From Tardiphaga sp. (lineage in GTDB: Bacteria > Pseudomonadota > Alphaproteobacteria > Rhizobiales > Xanthobacteraceae), in NCBI RefSeq assembly GCF_028290495.1, contig NZ_JAQGJT010000156.1:54063-118062 (forward strand): a stretch of 64,000 bases of DNA. The letters run 5' to 3'. Every line of letters starts with the position of its first letter. The stretch's first letter is position 1. Below, in pieces: positions 1-8,945 of this stretch. The notes under the pieces were generated by a model. The model ran no database searches. It had not been told where the DNA came from and was given only the letters and a program-made list of their open reading frames with translations. The translations under genes and the position numbers were made by a program.

Positions 1-359
1 ATCAGGGATCGCTACGTGAGGTGCCAATTTCGGATCCGGTGTGGGATCGCCCTGCGAGAGACGTATCGGAATTGCGCGCGCCTATCTGTCAGAAGCACAG
101 TCGTCATTATCGTCGCCCGGCATTGTGTCGTTCACTCTGGCGGCGACTTCGTCTAGACGAAGACGAATGACCTTCGTCGTCTTCCGTTCCTTCTCGCTTG
201 GCTGGCTCGCGTAACTCCATAGGCCAGGAGCGAGCCGAACCTCGCCGCTCGGAGCCGCGAGCGATTGAGTATCGCCGCTCCTCAGGCTTTGCGATAACTC
301 AATTGCGGGACGCGAACCCCCGACTGCAGAAATGGATTCCTCAGATGCAAATCGCCGTC

Positions 360-878
360 TCAGCTTGCTTTCAGCGGACGGTAACGAGCGAAATTTTCCT
401 GATTGCTTGACCACTCTTCGGGGGTCGCGGGTCGCATCAACCCCAACTGCGTCATCGCAGCCACACCGTCGAACAATATCTGTTCCCGCTCGATCCTGCC
501 GTTTCTCACTGTCAGCACCGTCGTGCCCGAAATCCACATCTTCCGCCCCGAGTGCTCGCGAAGGAGCCTCGTCGCGAAATCGCCCATGGCTTTTCCAGTA
601 TGGGTGCCGCCGCCTTCCCAACGGACGACGACGAGATCGCCTTCAGCGATCATGTCCCCGACGGGACGGAAGCAGAGATCGGGGAATGCGGCCCGATACT
701 CGGACATGAAGAGTCTCATATCGAGATGGCCTGCTCGCGTACGATGCAGCGAGGGCACCATGTGGATGGCGGGAGCGGCGAGTTCGGCGACGATGCCTTC
801 GTTGTAGGTCTCGCCCCAGTATTCGTCGAACCAGCGCGTGATGATGATCTTGTTGTATTGTTCGCGGAGGATGCACAT
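360..878 (-). CDS. SnoaL-like / ester cyclase family protein
   Basis: ORF internal start MCILREQYNK; NTF2/SnoaL-like pattern (RxxFPDLxFxxxDMIAEGDxVVxRWEGGGTHTG); paralogous to 17053..17502. Confidence 0.75.
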   Translation of the reverse strand: MCILREQYNKIIITRWFDEYWGETYNEGIVAELAAPAIHMVPSLHRTRAGHLDMRLFMSEYRAAFPDLCFRPVGDMIAEGDLVVVRWEGGGTHTGKAMGDFATRLLREHSGRKMWISGTTVLTVRNGRIEREQILFDGVAAMTQLGLMRPATPEEWSSNQENFARYRPLKAS

Positions 879-978
879 GCTCGGTCCTGACAGTTTGTTC
901 GGTCCTGTCATTCTACTGGAGCGGCCACCCGGCACACTCCGTTCTCTGCCCTTGAATTCGGAGCGGGTGCCGTTCCGC

Positions 979-1605
979 CTACCAGCCCGGATACAGCGCG
1001 ACGAGGATGCCCCAGTCTGCAAGGACGCCGCTTCGGCGCATCTCGCCCACCGCGTCGACGGCGTGCCACGTGCATGGCACACGACGGAGCCAACGATTGT
1101 CCTTGCCGCTGCGATAGAGCCAGACGATCGTCGCGGCGAACATCTGCTGCGCGGGCGACATCGCCCGGTAATCGGATCGCCACGTTTCCATGGCGAAGGC
1201 ATCCACCGCATCGACATGGTAGTCGTACCCAGTGGGTCGGATCGCCTGGTGATGGCGCCCGGGCCCCCCTTCGCAGAACAAGGCCGTCAAGGCGAAGCGT
1301 TCGATCGACGCGCGAAGGTGATCGTTGAACGGCGCCCCGCCCGGCACGGTCTTCGGAGCAGTCGCCCCGGTCAGGTTTATGAAGATCCGAGCCTCGGTTT
1401 CGTCCATGTCGAAACGGTTCAGGACAAGTCGGGTCAGGCGATATTCGGGAAACACCTCCTTCGCTTCGACAGAATCGGAGGATGACAAGGACAGTAGAGT
1501 TCGGACACTATCGCTGCCGGCGCCACTTAGGATTATGTCCGCCTCGGAAGCGATGGCAGTCCCGCCCGGGGGATCAGCGATGGTCATATCATCAGATCCC
1601 GCCAC
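979..1605 (-). CDS. hypothetical protein
   Basis: 208-aa ORF on the same strand as its neighbours; no recognised domain. Confidence 0.5.
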   Translation of the reverse strand: MAGSDDMTIADPPGGTAIASEADIILSGAGSDSVRTLLSLSSSDSVEAKEVFPEYRLTRLVLNRFDMDETEARIFINLTGATAPKTVPGGAPFNDHLRASIERFALTALFCEGGPGRHHQAIRPTGYDYHVDAVDAFAMETWRSDYRAMSPAQQMFAATIVWLYRSGKDNRWLRRVPCTWHAVDAVGEMRRSGVLADWGILVALYPGW

Positions 1606-2111
1606 GGCGAATGGTTGTGCTGCTCCCTTCCGAGGAGGCTACGCTTCCGACGAACACCCCAGCGATATCCCGAGATGGAGCCGTCCTTCTTGATAACGCG
1701 GTGGCACGGAATGAGGATCGCGATCGTATTCGAACCAATTGCCTCGGTGACATCGCGGGCGTCACTCGTTCCGAGCTTGGCCGCCAGTGCGCCGTAGCTG
1801 GTCGTCTCTCCAGCCGGGATTTCCAACAGCATGTTCCAGACCTTCTTCTGGTAGTCGCTGCCCCGCATATCGAGCGCGATCGCCGCATCCTGTTTGGGGT
1901 AGTCCACGATGCATTTGAGCCGCTCGACCGTCCCCGCCAGGCCATCTTGGTCGTTCACGACGGAGGCGCCCGGCAGGCGACTTTCCCGCGCGTTCAACAT
2001 GGCCGTCCGGTTTTCGCCGAACTCAAAAGCCAGCAGGCCAACGCCGGATACGGCTGCGATGAATTCGCCGAGGGAGCTTACTCCCCAAGCATATCGGATT
2101 TGTTCTTGCAT
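1584..2111 (-). CDS. methylated-DNA--[protein]-cysteine S-methyltransferase (Ogt/Ada-C type)
   Basis: IPCHRVIKKDGSISGYRWGVRRKRSLL active-site motif; likely start MQEQIRYAWG. Confidence 0.85.
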   Translation of the reverse strand: MQEQIRYAWGVSSLGEFIAAVSGVGLLAFEFGENRTAMLNARESRLPGASVVNDQDGLAGTVERLKCIVDYPKQDAAIALDMRGSDYQKKVWNMLLEIPAGETTSYGALAAKLGTSDARDVTEAIGSNTIAILIPCHRVIKKDGSISGYRWGVRRKRSLLGREQHNHSPWRDLMI

Positions 2112-2150
2112 ATCTGTACTCTCTGCGGTGTCGACCGATCTCAGCAATCG

Positions 2151-2900
2151 CTATTTAGCGTCGTGAAAGATAATGCCGACGGTATGGCGCAATCCGGAGC
2201 GGACTCGGCTGACGCCGTGCCGGAGGTTCACCCGGTAGTTGCCCTTGCTGCCCTGAACGGGCCGATTATGGACGGCGAATGCCACGGCATCGCCTTGGCG
2301 CAGCGGGACGACCTCGGCGCGGCTCTGCATGCGGGGCCGCTGTTCGGTCAGTACGAACTCGCCGCCGGTGAAATCCTTTTCCGGCTCGGAAAGGAGGATC
2401 GCCACCTGGAGCGGAAACGCAAGATCGCCGTACAAATCCTGATGCAGGCAATTGAAGTCACCCGGCACGTATTGAAGGAGCAGTGGTGTCGGACGGGTCT
2501 GTCCCGCTTCATGGCACTGCTCGAGGAACGCGGCGTGCTTGTCGGGATACCGAACCTCGATCCCCATCCGACCGTTCCACTCGTTTGCGATGCCGGCAAG
2601 CCGCGGATAGAGCGCCGTCCGGAGACTACCGAGAAGGTCAGGAAGCGGATACTTGAAATATTTGTACTCGCCCTTTCCGAAGCCGTGGCGCGCCATATGG
2701 ACGTGGCTGCGGAACTGGCCTTCCTCGGGATAGAGACCCGCGATCCGCCGGCACTCGTCCGGGGACAGGAGTTGGCGGATCACCGTGCAACCGAAGCCGC
2801 TCAATTCGTCGGAGAGGTCTTTCCAGTCGTATCCGGCGACGCGGGCCTCCGCGGACTTTGCCGCGGAGGCGGGCGTCGTGACTGCAGCGGTGGTCTTCAT
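2151..2900 (-). CDS. 2OG-Fe(II) oxygenase
   Basis: CLHQDLYGD (HxD), distal His region and RVNLRHGVSRV; start ATG at 2900 overlaps the stop of the upstream methyltransferase gene. Confidence 0.8.
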   Translation of the reverse strand: MKTTAAVTTPASAAKSAEARVAGYDWKDLSDELSGFGCTVIRQLLSPDECRRIAGLYPEEGQFRSHVHMARHGFGKGEYKYFKYPLPDLLGSLRTALYPRLAGIANEWNGRMGIEVRYPDKHAAFLEQCHEAGQTRPTPLLLQYVPGDFNCLHQDLYGDLAFPLQVAILLSEPEKDFTGGEFVLTEQRPRMQSRAEVVPLRQGDAVAFAVHNRPVQGSKGNYRVNLRHGVSRVRSGLRHTVGIIFHDAK

Positions 2901-3469
2901 GCCTTGGCTTCCTTGTCGATCAGGGACCGCTTGAGTTCCACGCCCCAGCGATAGCCGGAGATCGTGCCGTTGCTTCGGACGACGCGATGGCACGGGATGC
3001 CGAGAGCGATCGCGTTCGCGGCACAGGCGCCAGCGACGGCGCGCGCACCGTTCGGCTCGCCGATGCGGCATGCGAGGGCCGCATAGGTGATCGTCGCCCC
3101 GTATGGGATCGAAAGGAGCGCGTCCCATACGCGCCGCTGGAATAGCGTTCCGTGACGCATGTCGAGCGGGAGCGTGAATCCGTCGGTCGGATGCTCGAGA
3201 TACTGCGCGACCTTCTCGAGCTCGTCGTTGAGTTGCGACCCGGTCCATGTCAATTTTCTGTCCGGAAAGCGCGCCTTGAGATCGCTCCGGAGTGCTTCTT
3301 CGTCCGCGCCGATCAGGACGGCGCAGATGCCGACGATGGTGCGTCCAATGAGGATCTTGCCCGCGCTGCTGTCTCCGATCGAGAAAACGATATCGTGCGA
3401 GGCGACTGCGTCTGGATTGGTCGCGGGCGGGAGGGATCGTGAAAGTGTGTCTGTATCAGCCATGTACAT
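2897..3469 (-). CDS. methylated-DNA--[protein]-cysteine S-methyltransferase
   Basis: GIPCHRVVRSNGTISGYRWGVELKRSLIDKEA; likely start MYMADTDT because the longer ORF start lies inside the repeated upstream element. Confidence 0.88.
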   Translation of the reverse strand: MYMADTDTLSRSLPPATNPDAVASHDIVFSIGDSSAGKILIGRTIVGICAVLIGADEEALRSDLKARFPDRKLTWTGSQLNDELEKVAQYLEHPTDGFTLPLDMRHGTLFQRRVWDALLSIPYGATITYAALACRIGEPNGARAVAGACAANAIALGIPCHRVVRSNGTISGYRWGVELKRSLIDKEAKA

Positions 3470-3526
3470 CTTCGTCACTCCTTGGTTCGTTGCTGTTTCG
3501 AACGTAGGGGCGATGTACGTGGCCTT

Positions 3527-3548
3527 CACTCCGGTCCTTGCTTTCAAA
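3527..3548 (-). promoter_or_regulatory. 22-bp repeated element, putative Ada operator (copy 1)
   Basis: CACTCCGGTCCTTGCTTTCAAA identical to 8114-8135; upstream of the 3469 start. Confidence 0.65.
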
Positions 3549-3619
3549 AAGATTTGCTCGCACGGACACTAGCTTCGTGCGCAGGGATTCGCGCATCGGC
3601 CATCTTGTGATCAGCCGTG

Positions 3620-3955
3620 TCACATGACGCGCGTGATCGTCGTCTCAGCGAGGAGAAATACCTCGCCCGACACGAAGCGCAGTTCGACTTCATCATTTGC
3701 GAGCATGCGCCATTCTGCGAAGCCGTCGCTGACGAGTTGGCTAAGATATTTCATCACCAGCGACTTCGCGGAGTCGTGGCGAAATCGCTTCGGAAGGCCG
3801 ACGAGAGTCGCCGCCGTACCGCACGATTTTTCACGCCTTGTTTTGGCGTCCCGCTCGCCGATCGCAGACATCGAATGGAAACCTTCATTATATCGGCAGG
3901 ATCGGCCTGAAATTGCTCTGCGGCTCCTAAGACACGCAACGCGGAAACCGCACAA
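3620..3955 (-). CDS. hypothetical protein
   Basis: 111-aa ORF; an internal start is plausible; strand agrees with the cluster. Confidence 0.4.
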   Translation of the reverse strand: MCGFRVACLRSRRAISGRSCRYNEGFHSMSAIGERDAKTRREKSCGTAATLVGLPKRFRHDSAKSLVMKYLSQLVSDGFAEWRMLANDEVELRFVSGEVFLLAETTITRVM

Positions 3956-4024
3956 TTAATGAAAGGAACACGGCACCGGTTTTGCAGCACTCCGGATACT
4001 GTCTTCAAATCCGAAGCGCGCCGC

Positions 4025-4675
4025 TCACAATGCCCCACGAAAGGTAAGATTCAGCCGCATCCGCCCGACGGTCCCGTGCTCGCCGTCCTTCAATTTGGGA
4101 ACTCCGTGGTAGCGGAGCCGGGACGGTCCTCCCCACACGGCGACATCGCCGTGCCGCAGCGCGAACTTCCGGACGGGATCATTCCGCTTCAAGCCTCCGA
4201 ACTGGAAGGTCGCGGGAAGACCCAATGAAACCGAAACGATAGGATTCGCGAAATCGCGCTCGTTCTTGTCCTGGTGCAAAGAGAGCCGTGCTCCTGGTTC
4301 GTAGCGATTGATCAGGCAGGCATCAGGCATGAAATCCGGATATCCCGCCTCCGTAGCCGCGGAAACCGCGAGATCGAGGAAGCTGGCCGGCATCACCGGC
4401 CACGGCTGTCCGCTTTCCGGATCCAAGGCGTCGTATCGATATCCAGTCCGGTCCGTCACCCAGCCTGCGGCGCCGCAGTTGGTCATGGCGACGGACATGA
4501 CGTAGCCGCCGGGCGTGACCATGTGCCGGAAGGGCGACCGGGTCGCGATCGTCTGGATCGCGGTCAAAATATCCGTTTCATACGGGAGGGCTGCACCGCG
4601 CAGGAGCATCGCACCGTCCGCCATGACCTCCCGGGGAGGGTTGGGAGGAATGATCAAGTCGAAGAGGTCGCTCAT
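4025..4675 (-). CDS. alkB: DNA oxidative demethylase AlkB
   Basis: LINRYEPGARLSLHQDKNERDFANPIVSVSLGLPATFQFGG...VWGGPSRLRYHGV...RLNLTFR: AlkB HxD...H...RxNxTxR motifs. Confidence 0.95.
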   Translation of the reverse strand: MSDLFDLIIPPNPPREVMADGAMLLRGAALPYETDILTAIQTIATRSPFRHMVTPGGYVMSVAMTNCGAAGWVTDRTGYRYDALDPESGQPWPVMPASFLDLAVSAATEAGYPDFMPDACLINRYEPGARLSLHQDKNERDFANPIVSVSLGLPATFQFGGLKRNDPVRKFALRHGDVAVWGGPSRLRYHGVPKLKDGEHGTVGRMRLNLTFRGAL

Positions 4676-4698
4676 CAGCTATTCGTCCTGCATTGCCG

Positions 4699-5505
4699 TC
4701 ACGCGACGCGCTTCGACAGCGACATCGCCGCTTCCGGATTGGCGACTTTGTGGCCACTGATGACGTAGAGGTAGACGTCGCGCGGGCTCCCGTCGTGTTG
4801 CACCGGCTCGACGCGGGCGAGGCCGTCGGGCGTGCCGCCCGATGCCCAGGTCCGGGCCCTCTCCGCCCACAAGTCCAAGGCCGACTCCGGATAGCCCAGC
4901 GGCTGTCCCTCCTGCGTCCCCATGATGCGGGCGTAGACGAACGGCGCGGTGACGTCGGCAATCAGGGGGTGCTGGGAGTCGGCAGCCAATACGACGGCAA
5001 CGCCATACCTGCGGACGAGAGTTACGAACTCCGGCGACAGGAAGCTTTCGTGGCGAACCTCGACCGCGTGCCGCAGCGCGATGCCGCCGGCTTCATTCGG
5101 AAGCAGTTTCAGGAATTCCTCGAAGTCCTCGGGATCGAATTTCTTCGTCGGCATGAATTGCCAATTGGTAGCACCCAGCTTGTGCTTCAATTCCAAGACC
5201 CCGCCCGAGAAGAAGCGCTGGATCGTCTCGCCCGCATCCGCGAGGACCTTGCGGTTGGTCGCATATCGCGGCGCTTTCAGCGAAAAGACAAAATCGTCGG
5301 GCGTTTCTTCAAACCATTTTGCGAAGCTCTCGGGCTTCTGCGCGCCGTAGTACGTGCCGTTGATCTCGATCGAAGAGAGCCGGCGGCTCGCATACTCGAG
5401 CTCCCATTTTTGGGGGTGCTTCTCGGGGTAGAACACGCCGCGCCATGGCTCATAGGTCCATCCCCCGATGCCGGTCCGAATGATGCCGCTGCTTGTCTTC
5501 GCCAT
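4699..5505 (-). CDS. DUF72 domain-containing protein
   Basis: GIGGWTYEPWRGVFYPE...SIEINGTYYGAQKPESFAKW: DUF72 (YecE-like) signature. Confidence 0.88.
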   Translation of the reverse strand: MAKTSSGIIRTGIGGWTYEPWRGVFYPEKHPQKWELEYASRRLSSIEINGTYYGAQKPESFAKWFEETPDDFVFSLKAPRYATNRKVLADAGETIQRFFSGGVLELKHKLGATNWQFMPTKKFDPEDFEEFLKLLPNEAGGIALRHAVEVRHESFLSPEFVTLVRRYGVAVVLAADSQHPLIADVTAPFVYARIMGTQEGQPLGYPESALDLWAERARTWASGGTPDGLARVEPVQHDGSPRDVYLYVISGHKVANPEAAMSLSKRVA

Positions 5506-5566
5506 GTGCCTCTGAATCCTGCTGGAGTTGCCGTCGGAATGAGATCGTCCGTCTTGCGATATTGGG

Positions 5567-6208
5567 CTATTTGAGGACGTTGCCGCGATCCCGCGGCATC
5601 CGCCAAAGATACCAGGACGCGACGGTCCGATGCGGCGCCCACGCGTTGCTGATCTCGCGCAGCGCCTTGGGCTTCGGCTGCTCTTCCAGCGACTTGAGAG
5701 CACGATAGCCCTCGCGAACGCCGAAATCGTCGACCGGCAGAATGTCCATCCGCTCCAGCGAATACATCAGCAGCATCTCGACGGTCCATCGTCCGATGCC
5801 CTTGATGGCGACGATCCGCTCGATGAGCTCTTCGTCGCCCATATCGACGGCAATTTCCCTGCGCGGAACGAGGCCCGAAAGCGCTCCTTCGGAGATGGCC
5901 TTGATGGTCGCGATCTTGCTGCCTGAAAAGCCGCAGGCGCGCAGCGCGTCGAAATCGGCGGCGACAATATGCTCGGGCGCCGGGAACGGCACGTCGGGGT
6001 GCAGCGCCTTAAGCCGGGCGATGATGGCGTCCCCAGCCTTGGCCGTGAGTTGCTGATACCCGATCGCCCTGACCAGCGCTTCGTAGGGCTCGCGTGCGGC
6101 CTTCGGATCATGAAGACACGGACCGACAAGCTTGATCAGTGCCGCCCAGTCGCGGTCGAGCTTGCGCAGGAAAGCTACGGATTTTTCGTAACGCGTGAAA
6201 GTCTTCAT
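5567..6208 (-). CDS. DNA-3-methyladenine glycosylase II (HhH-GPD, AlkA family)
   Basis: HhH-GPD motif IKGIGRWTVEMLLMYSLERMDILPVDDFGVREGYRAL. Confidence 0.92.
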   Translation of the reverse strand: MKTFTRYEKSVAFLRKLDRDWAALIKLVGPCLHDPKAAREPYEALVRAIGYQQLTAKAGDAIIARLKALHPDVPFPAPEHIVAADFDALRACGFSGSKIATIKAISEGALSGLVPRREIAVDMGDEELIERIVAIKGIGRWTVEMLLMYSLERMDILPVDDFGVREGYRALKSLEEQPKPKALREISNAWAPHRTVASWYLWRMPRDRGNVLK

Positions 6209-6894
6209 GATTCCCCGTGGAAGACGGCCGACGCCGCGGCGAAGCGCAGCCGGTTGCCAATCGTGAGCAGAAGCAGGATTGCGAAGAGCGGGAGAAGAAT
6301 GCTGGCGCTATCCGGCAAGGGACCGAGGCAGGCAAGCCAGACGCCGATCGCCCCGACGGCAAGGGCCCGGTCCACTTTCCCGAAAGGGCCTTCGAGACGC
6401 CGGGAGCCGCCGAAGGCGTGTCCGACGATTCCGGCAATCTCCGTCACCGCCGTCAGCAGGACCACAGCAGCGATCCATGCTCCCGAGAACGGCGGCAGCC
6501 AGACCAGAGGCAAGAACATCGCGATGTCCGAAACGACGTCGCCGACCTCGTTCAGGATGCCTCCCAGTCTGCTCTTCTGACCGAAATCAATCGCGAGTGT
6601 GCCGTCGATGGTGGCGAACGCCATGCGGGCCAGCGTCCAGGCCGGAAGTAGTCCCCAGATGGCTTTCCCGTCGGTGTGGACCGAAAGCCAGGAGCCGACA
6701 GCGACCGATCCGGCCAGGGATGTAATGGTGACCTGATTCGCGGTGACCCCGACCCGTGCCAGCTTTTCGACGACCGGGTAGAGGGCGCGCTTGAGCAGAG
6801 GCTTTAGGGGATCGAGCAAGGTGGCCGCCAGTAACGCCGCGCCCGGCCGGGAACGGCGCTCCGGAGCGAGTGTGATCGATGAGAGCAACGTCAT
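6205..6894 (-). CDS. CDP-alcohol phosphatidyltransferase family protein
   Basis: Degenerate CDP-OH-P motif region (DGTLAIDFGQKSRLGGILNEVGDVVSD) plus several hydrophobic segments. Confidence 0.8.
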   Translation of the reverse strand: MTLLSSITLAPERRSRPGAALLAATLLDPLKPLLKRALYPVVEKLARVGVTANQVTITSLAGSVAVGSWLSVHTDGKAIWGLLPAWTLARMAFATIDGTLAIDFGQKSRLGGILNEVGDVVSDIAMFLPLVWLPPFSGAWIAAVVLLTAVTEIAGIVGHAFGGSRRLEGPFGKVDRALAVGAIGVWLACLGPLPDSASILLPLFAILLLLTIGNRLRFAAASAVFHGES

Positions 6895-6953
6895 GAATTC
6901 CAGTGGACAGAGATAAATACGGGAGCGACAGAGCGCAAGATCGACCTTCGACG

Positions 6954-8072
6954 TCAGGCGGCGATCATGGTATTGGCGGCCTCCCGATCCAACAGCGTGC
7001 GCTTGCGTTCGACGCCCCATGCGTATCCGGAAAGCGAGCCGTCGTTTCTCACGACGCGGTGGCAAGGAATCGCGACCGCCAGATGGTTGGCGGCACAGGC
7101 GCCTGCAACGGCACGGACCGCCTTCGGGGATCCGATGCGCTGCGCCACTTCCGCATACGATACGGTCTGGCCGACCGGAATCTGCTGGAGTGCCTGCCAG
7201 ACGCGCTGCTGGAACGCGGTCCCGCGAACGTCCAAAGGCAGGTCGAGGCCGAGACCGGGCGCTTCGATGAACCCGACGACGCGCGCCACAAGCGCTTCGT
7301 AATCGCTGTCGGCCCCGATCAGATGGGCCTTCGGGAAGCGGTCCTGGAGATTTCGCACCAGTTCTTCAGGGTCGTCGCCCAGAAGGATGGACGCCACTCC
7401 CTTCTTGCTCGATGCCACCAGAATGGCGCCGAGCGACGTCTGTCCCACCGCGAACAGGATCTGCTCGTTGGCGCCGCCGGCGCGATACTGGGTCGGCGTC
7501 ATGCCAAGCATGTCCGTCGACTTGGCGTAGAACCGGCCGCTGGAATTGAAACCTGCGTCGTACATCGCTTCGGTCACGCTGTTGCCGGATTCTAGCCCTT
7601 GGCGGACCTTCGCGGCCCGGTGCGCCGCGGCGTAGTCCTTGGGGGTGAGACCGGTGGCAGCCTTGAACATCCGATGAAAATAGCTGGCGCTTCGTCCGAC
7701 CGCGTGGGCAAGGTCGTTCAGCGATGGCTCTTCTTCGCGCTCCTCGATCAAGCGGCACGCCTTCGCGACCAGAGCGGCGTTTTCGCAATCGAGCGACAGT
7801 CCGTCCGGATTGCAGCGCTTGCAGGACCTGAAGCCGGTCGCCTTCGCGCTCTCGATCGTGTCGTGTAGCTGGACGTTCTTGGGATTGGCGGTCCGCGAAG
7901 GGCAGGACGGACGGCAGTATACGCCGGTCGTTGCTACCGAGTACCACAAATGGCCATCGGCGGTCTTGTCGCGAGAAAGAATGCGGGCCCATCGCGGATC
8001 ATCTACCACGCTCAAGCGGGCTTTCTTCGGAGTAAGTGATTGGATTGGGGCCATGTCATTTCGATTCATCAT
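6954..8072 (-). CDS. ada: bifunctional transcriptional activator / DNA repair enzyme Ada
   Basis: N-terminal Ada zinc domain (YCRPSCPSR...FRSCKRCNPDG), AraC-type HTH, C-terminal IPCHRVVRNDGSLSGYAWG. Confidence 0.95.
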   Translation of the reverse strand: MMNRNDMAPIQSLTPKKARLSVVDDPRWARILSRDKTADGHLWYSVATTGVYCRPSCPSRTANPKNVQLHDTIESAKATGFRSCKRCNPDGLSLDCENAALVAKACRLIEEREEEPSLNDLAHAVGRSASYFHRMFKAATGLTPKDYAAAHRAAKVRQGLESGNSVTEAMYDAGFNSSGRFYAKSTDMLGMTPTQYRAGGANEQILFAVGQTSLGAILVASSKKGVASILLGDDPEELVRNLQDRFPKAHLIGADSDYEALVARVVGFIEAPGLGLDLPLDVRGTAFQQRVWQALQQIPVGQTVSYAEVAQRIGSPKAVRAVAGACAANHLAVAIPCHRVVRNDGSLSGYAWGVERKRTLLDREAANTMIAA

Positions 8073-8113
8073 CAGTGATGTGGAATTAGGATGCCGCGAA
8101 GGGTGGAAAATGG

Positions 8114-8135
8114 CACTCCGGTCCTTGCTTTCAAA
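8114..8135 (-). promoter_or_regulatory. 22-bp repeated element, putative Ada operator (copy 2)
   Basis: Identical 22 bp, 42 nt upstream of the ada start at 8072. Confidence 0.65.
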
Positions 8136-8216
8136 CCGAGACCGATTGGACTCGTCCCGAATCCTGATGGGCCACAGTGGCGGCTGGGACGGCGGCGAGC
8201 CACCCGATTTCCGTTT

Positions 8217-8744
8217 TCATTCCCGCGCCGAACGACTTAGGCGCGCGCCGACATTGGGGGCAGCCTGCGTGAGTCGTCGGGAGGCGTGGATTCCTGCCTG
8301 AATGCTCGGCGACAGACCGTCCGCCATCGCGTCGATGTTGTGCAGCGTGCGCCGCAGCTTCTTGCTCGACGTTGAAGATGTGTATCGGAAGTAGACGACG
8401 TCCACGCCGACGGCGGCGAAATCCCGTTCCAGGCGGTCGCCCTTGTTCGAGCCGCGCCAGTCGTCTCCCTTGAAGAGCACGTTGAAGCGGAGGTCGCGCC
8501 AAATCTCGATCTTGTCGTTCGTCATCGCGGGGTGCGCGGCATCGACAAAGCGGACGTTGCGCACGATTTCAAGGCGTTCAGAGAGAGGGACGACGGGGGT
8601 GACGCCCTTGTGCATGGTCAGAACCTCGTCCGAGACCACTCCAGCGATGAGGAAATCGCACATGAGCTTGGCCTCACGGAGAAGATTGAGATGCCCTACG
8701 TGAAATAAATCGAAAGCGCCTGGCGCATAGCCGATGCGGATCAT
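8217..8744 (-). CDS. adenylyl/cytidylyltransferase family protein (glycerol-3-phosphate cytidylyltransferase-like)
   Basis: GYAPGAFDLFHVGHLNLLREAK (HxGH nucleotidyltransferase motif); TSSTSSKKLRRTL. Confidence 0.85.
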   Translation of the reverse strand: MIRIGYAPGAFDLFHVGHLNLLREAKLMCDFLIAGVVSDEVLTMHKGVTPVVPLSERLEIVRNVRFVDAAHPAMTNDKIEIWRDLRFNVLFKGDDWRGSNKGDRLERDFAAVGVDVVYFRYTSSTSSKKLRRTLHNIDAMADGLSPSIQAGIHASRRLTQAAPNVGARLSRSARE

Positions 8745-8945
8745 GTGGGTCGCCTTCCGGATTTTGTCAGCAATTCGATGAGGCAGACAATCGCAGTTCG
8801 GATAGGCAGCAGCGCTCCGCTTCATATTCCGGAATCGCATTGACTTTTGATAGAGCGGCAAACGATCGTTGGCGGAGCCAATTCAACCGTTGACATGCAA
8901 TACCCGCCATAGTTGAGTTTCCGGACAGGCAACGGGGGTTGGCAA

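Noticed and set aside
1482-2954. 490-aa plus-strand ORF
   Set aside because: Antisense to the clearly coding methyltransferase and 2OG-oxygenase genes; high-GC shadow ORF
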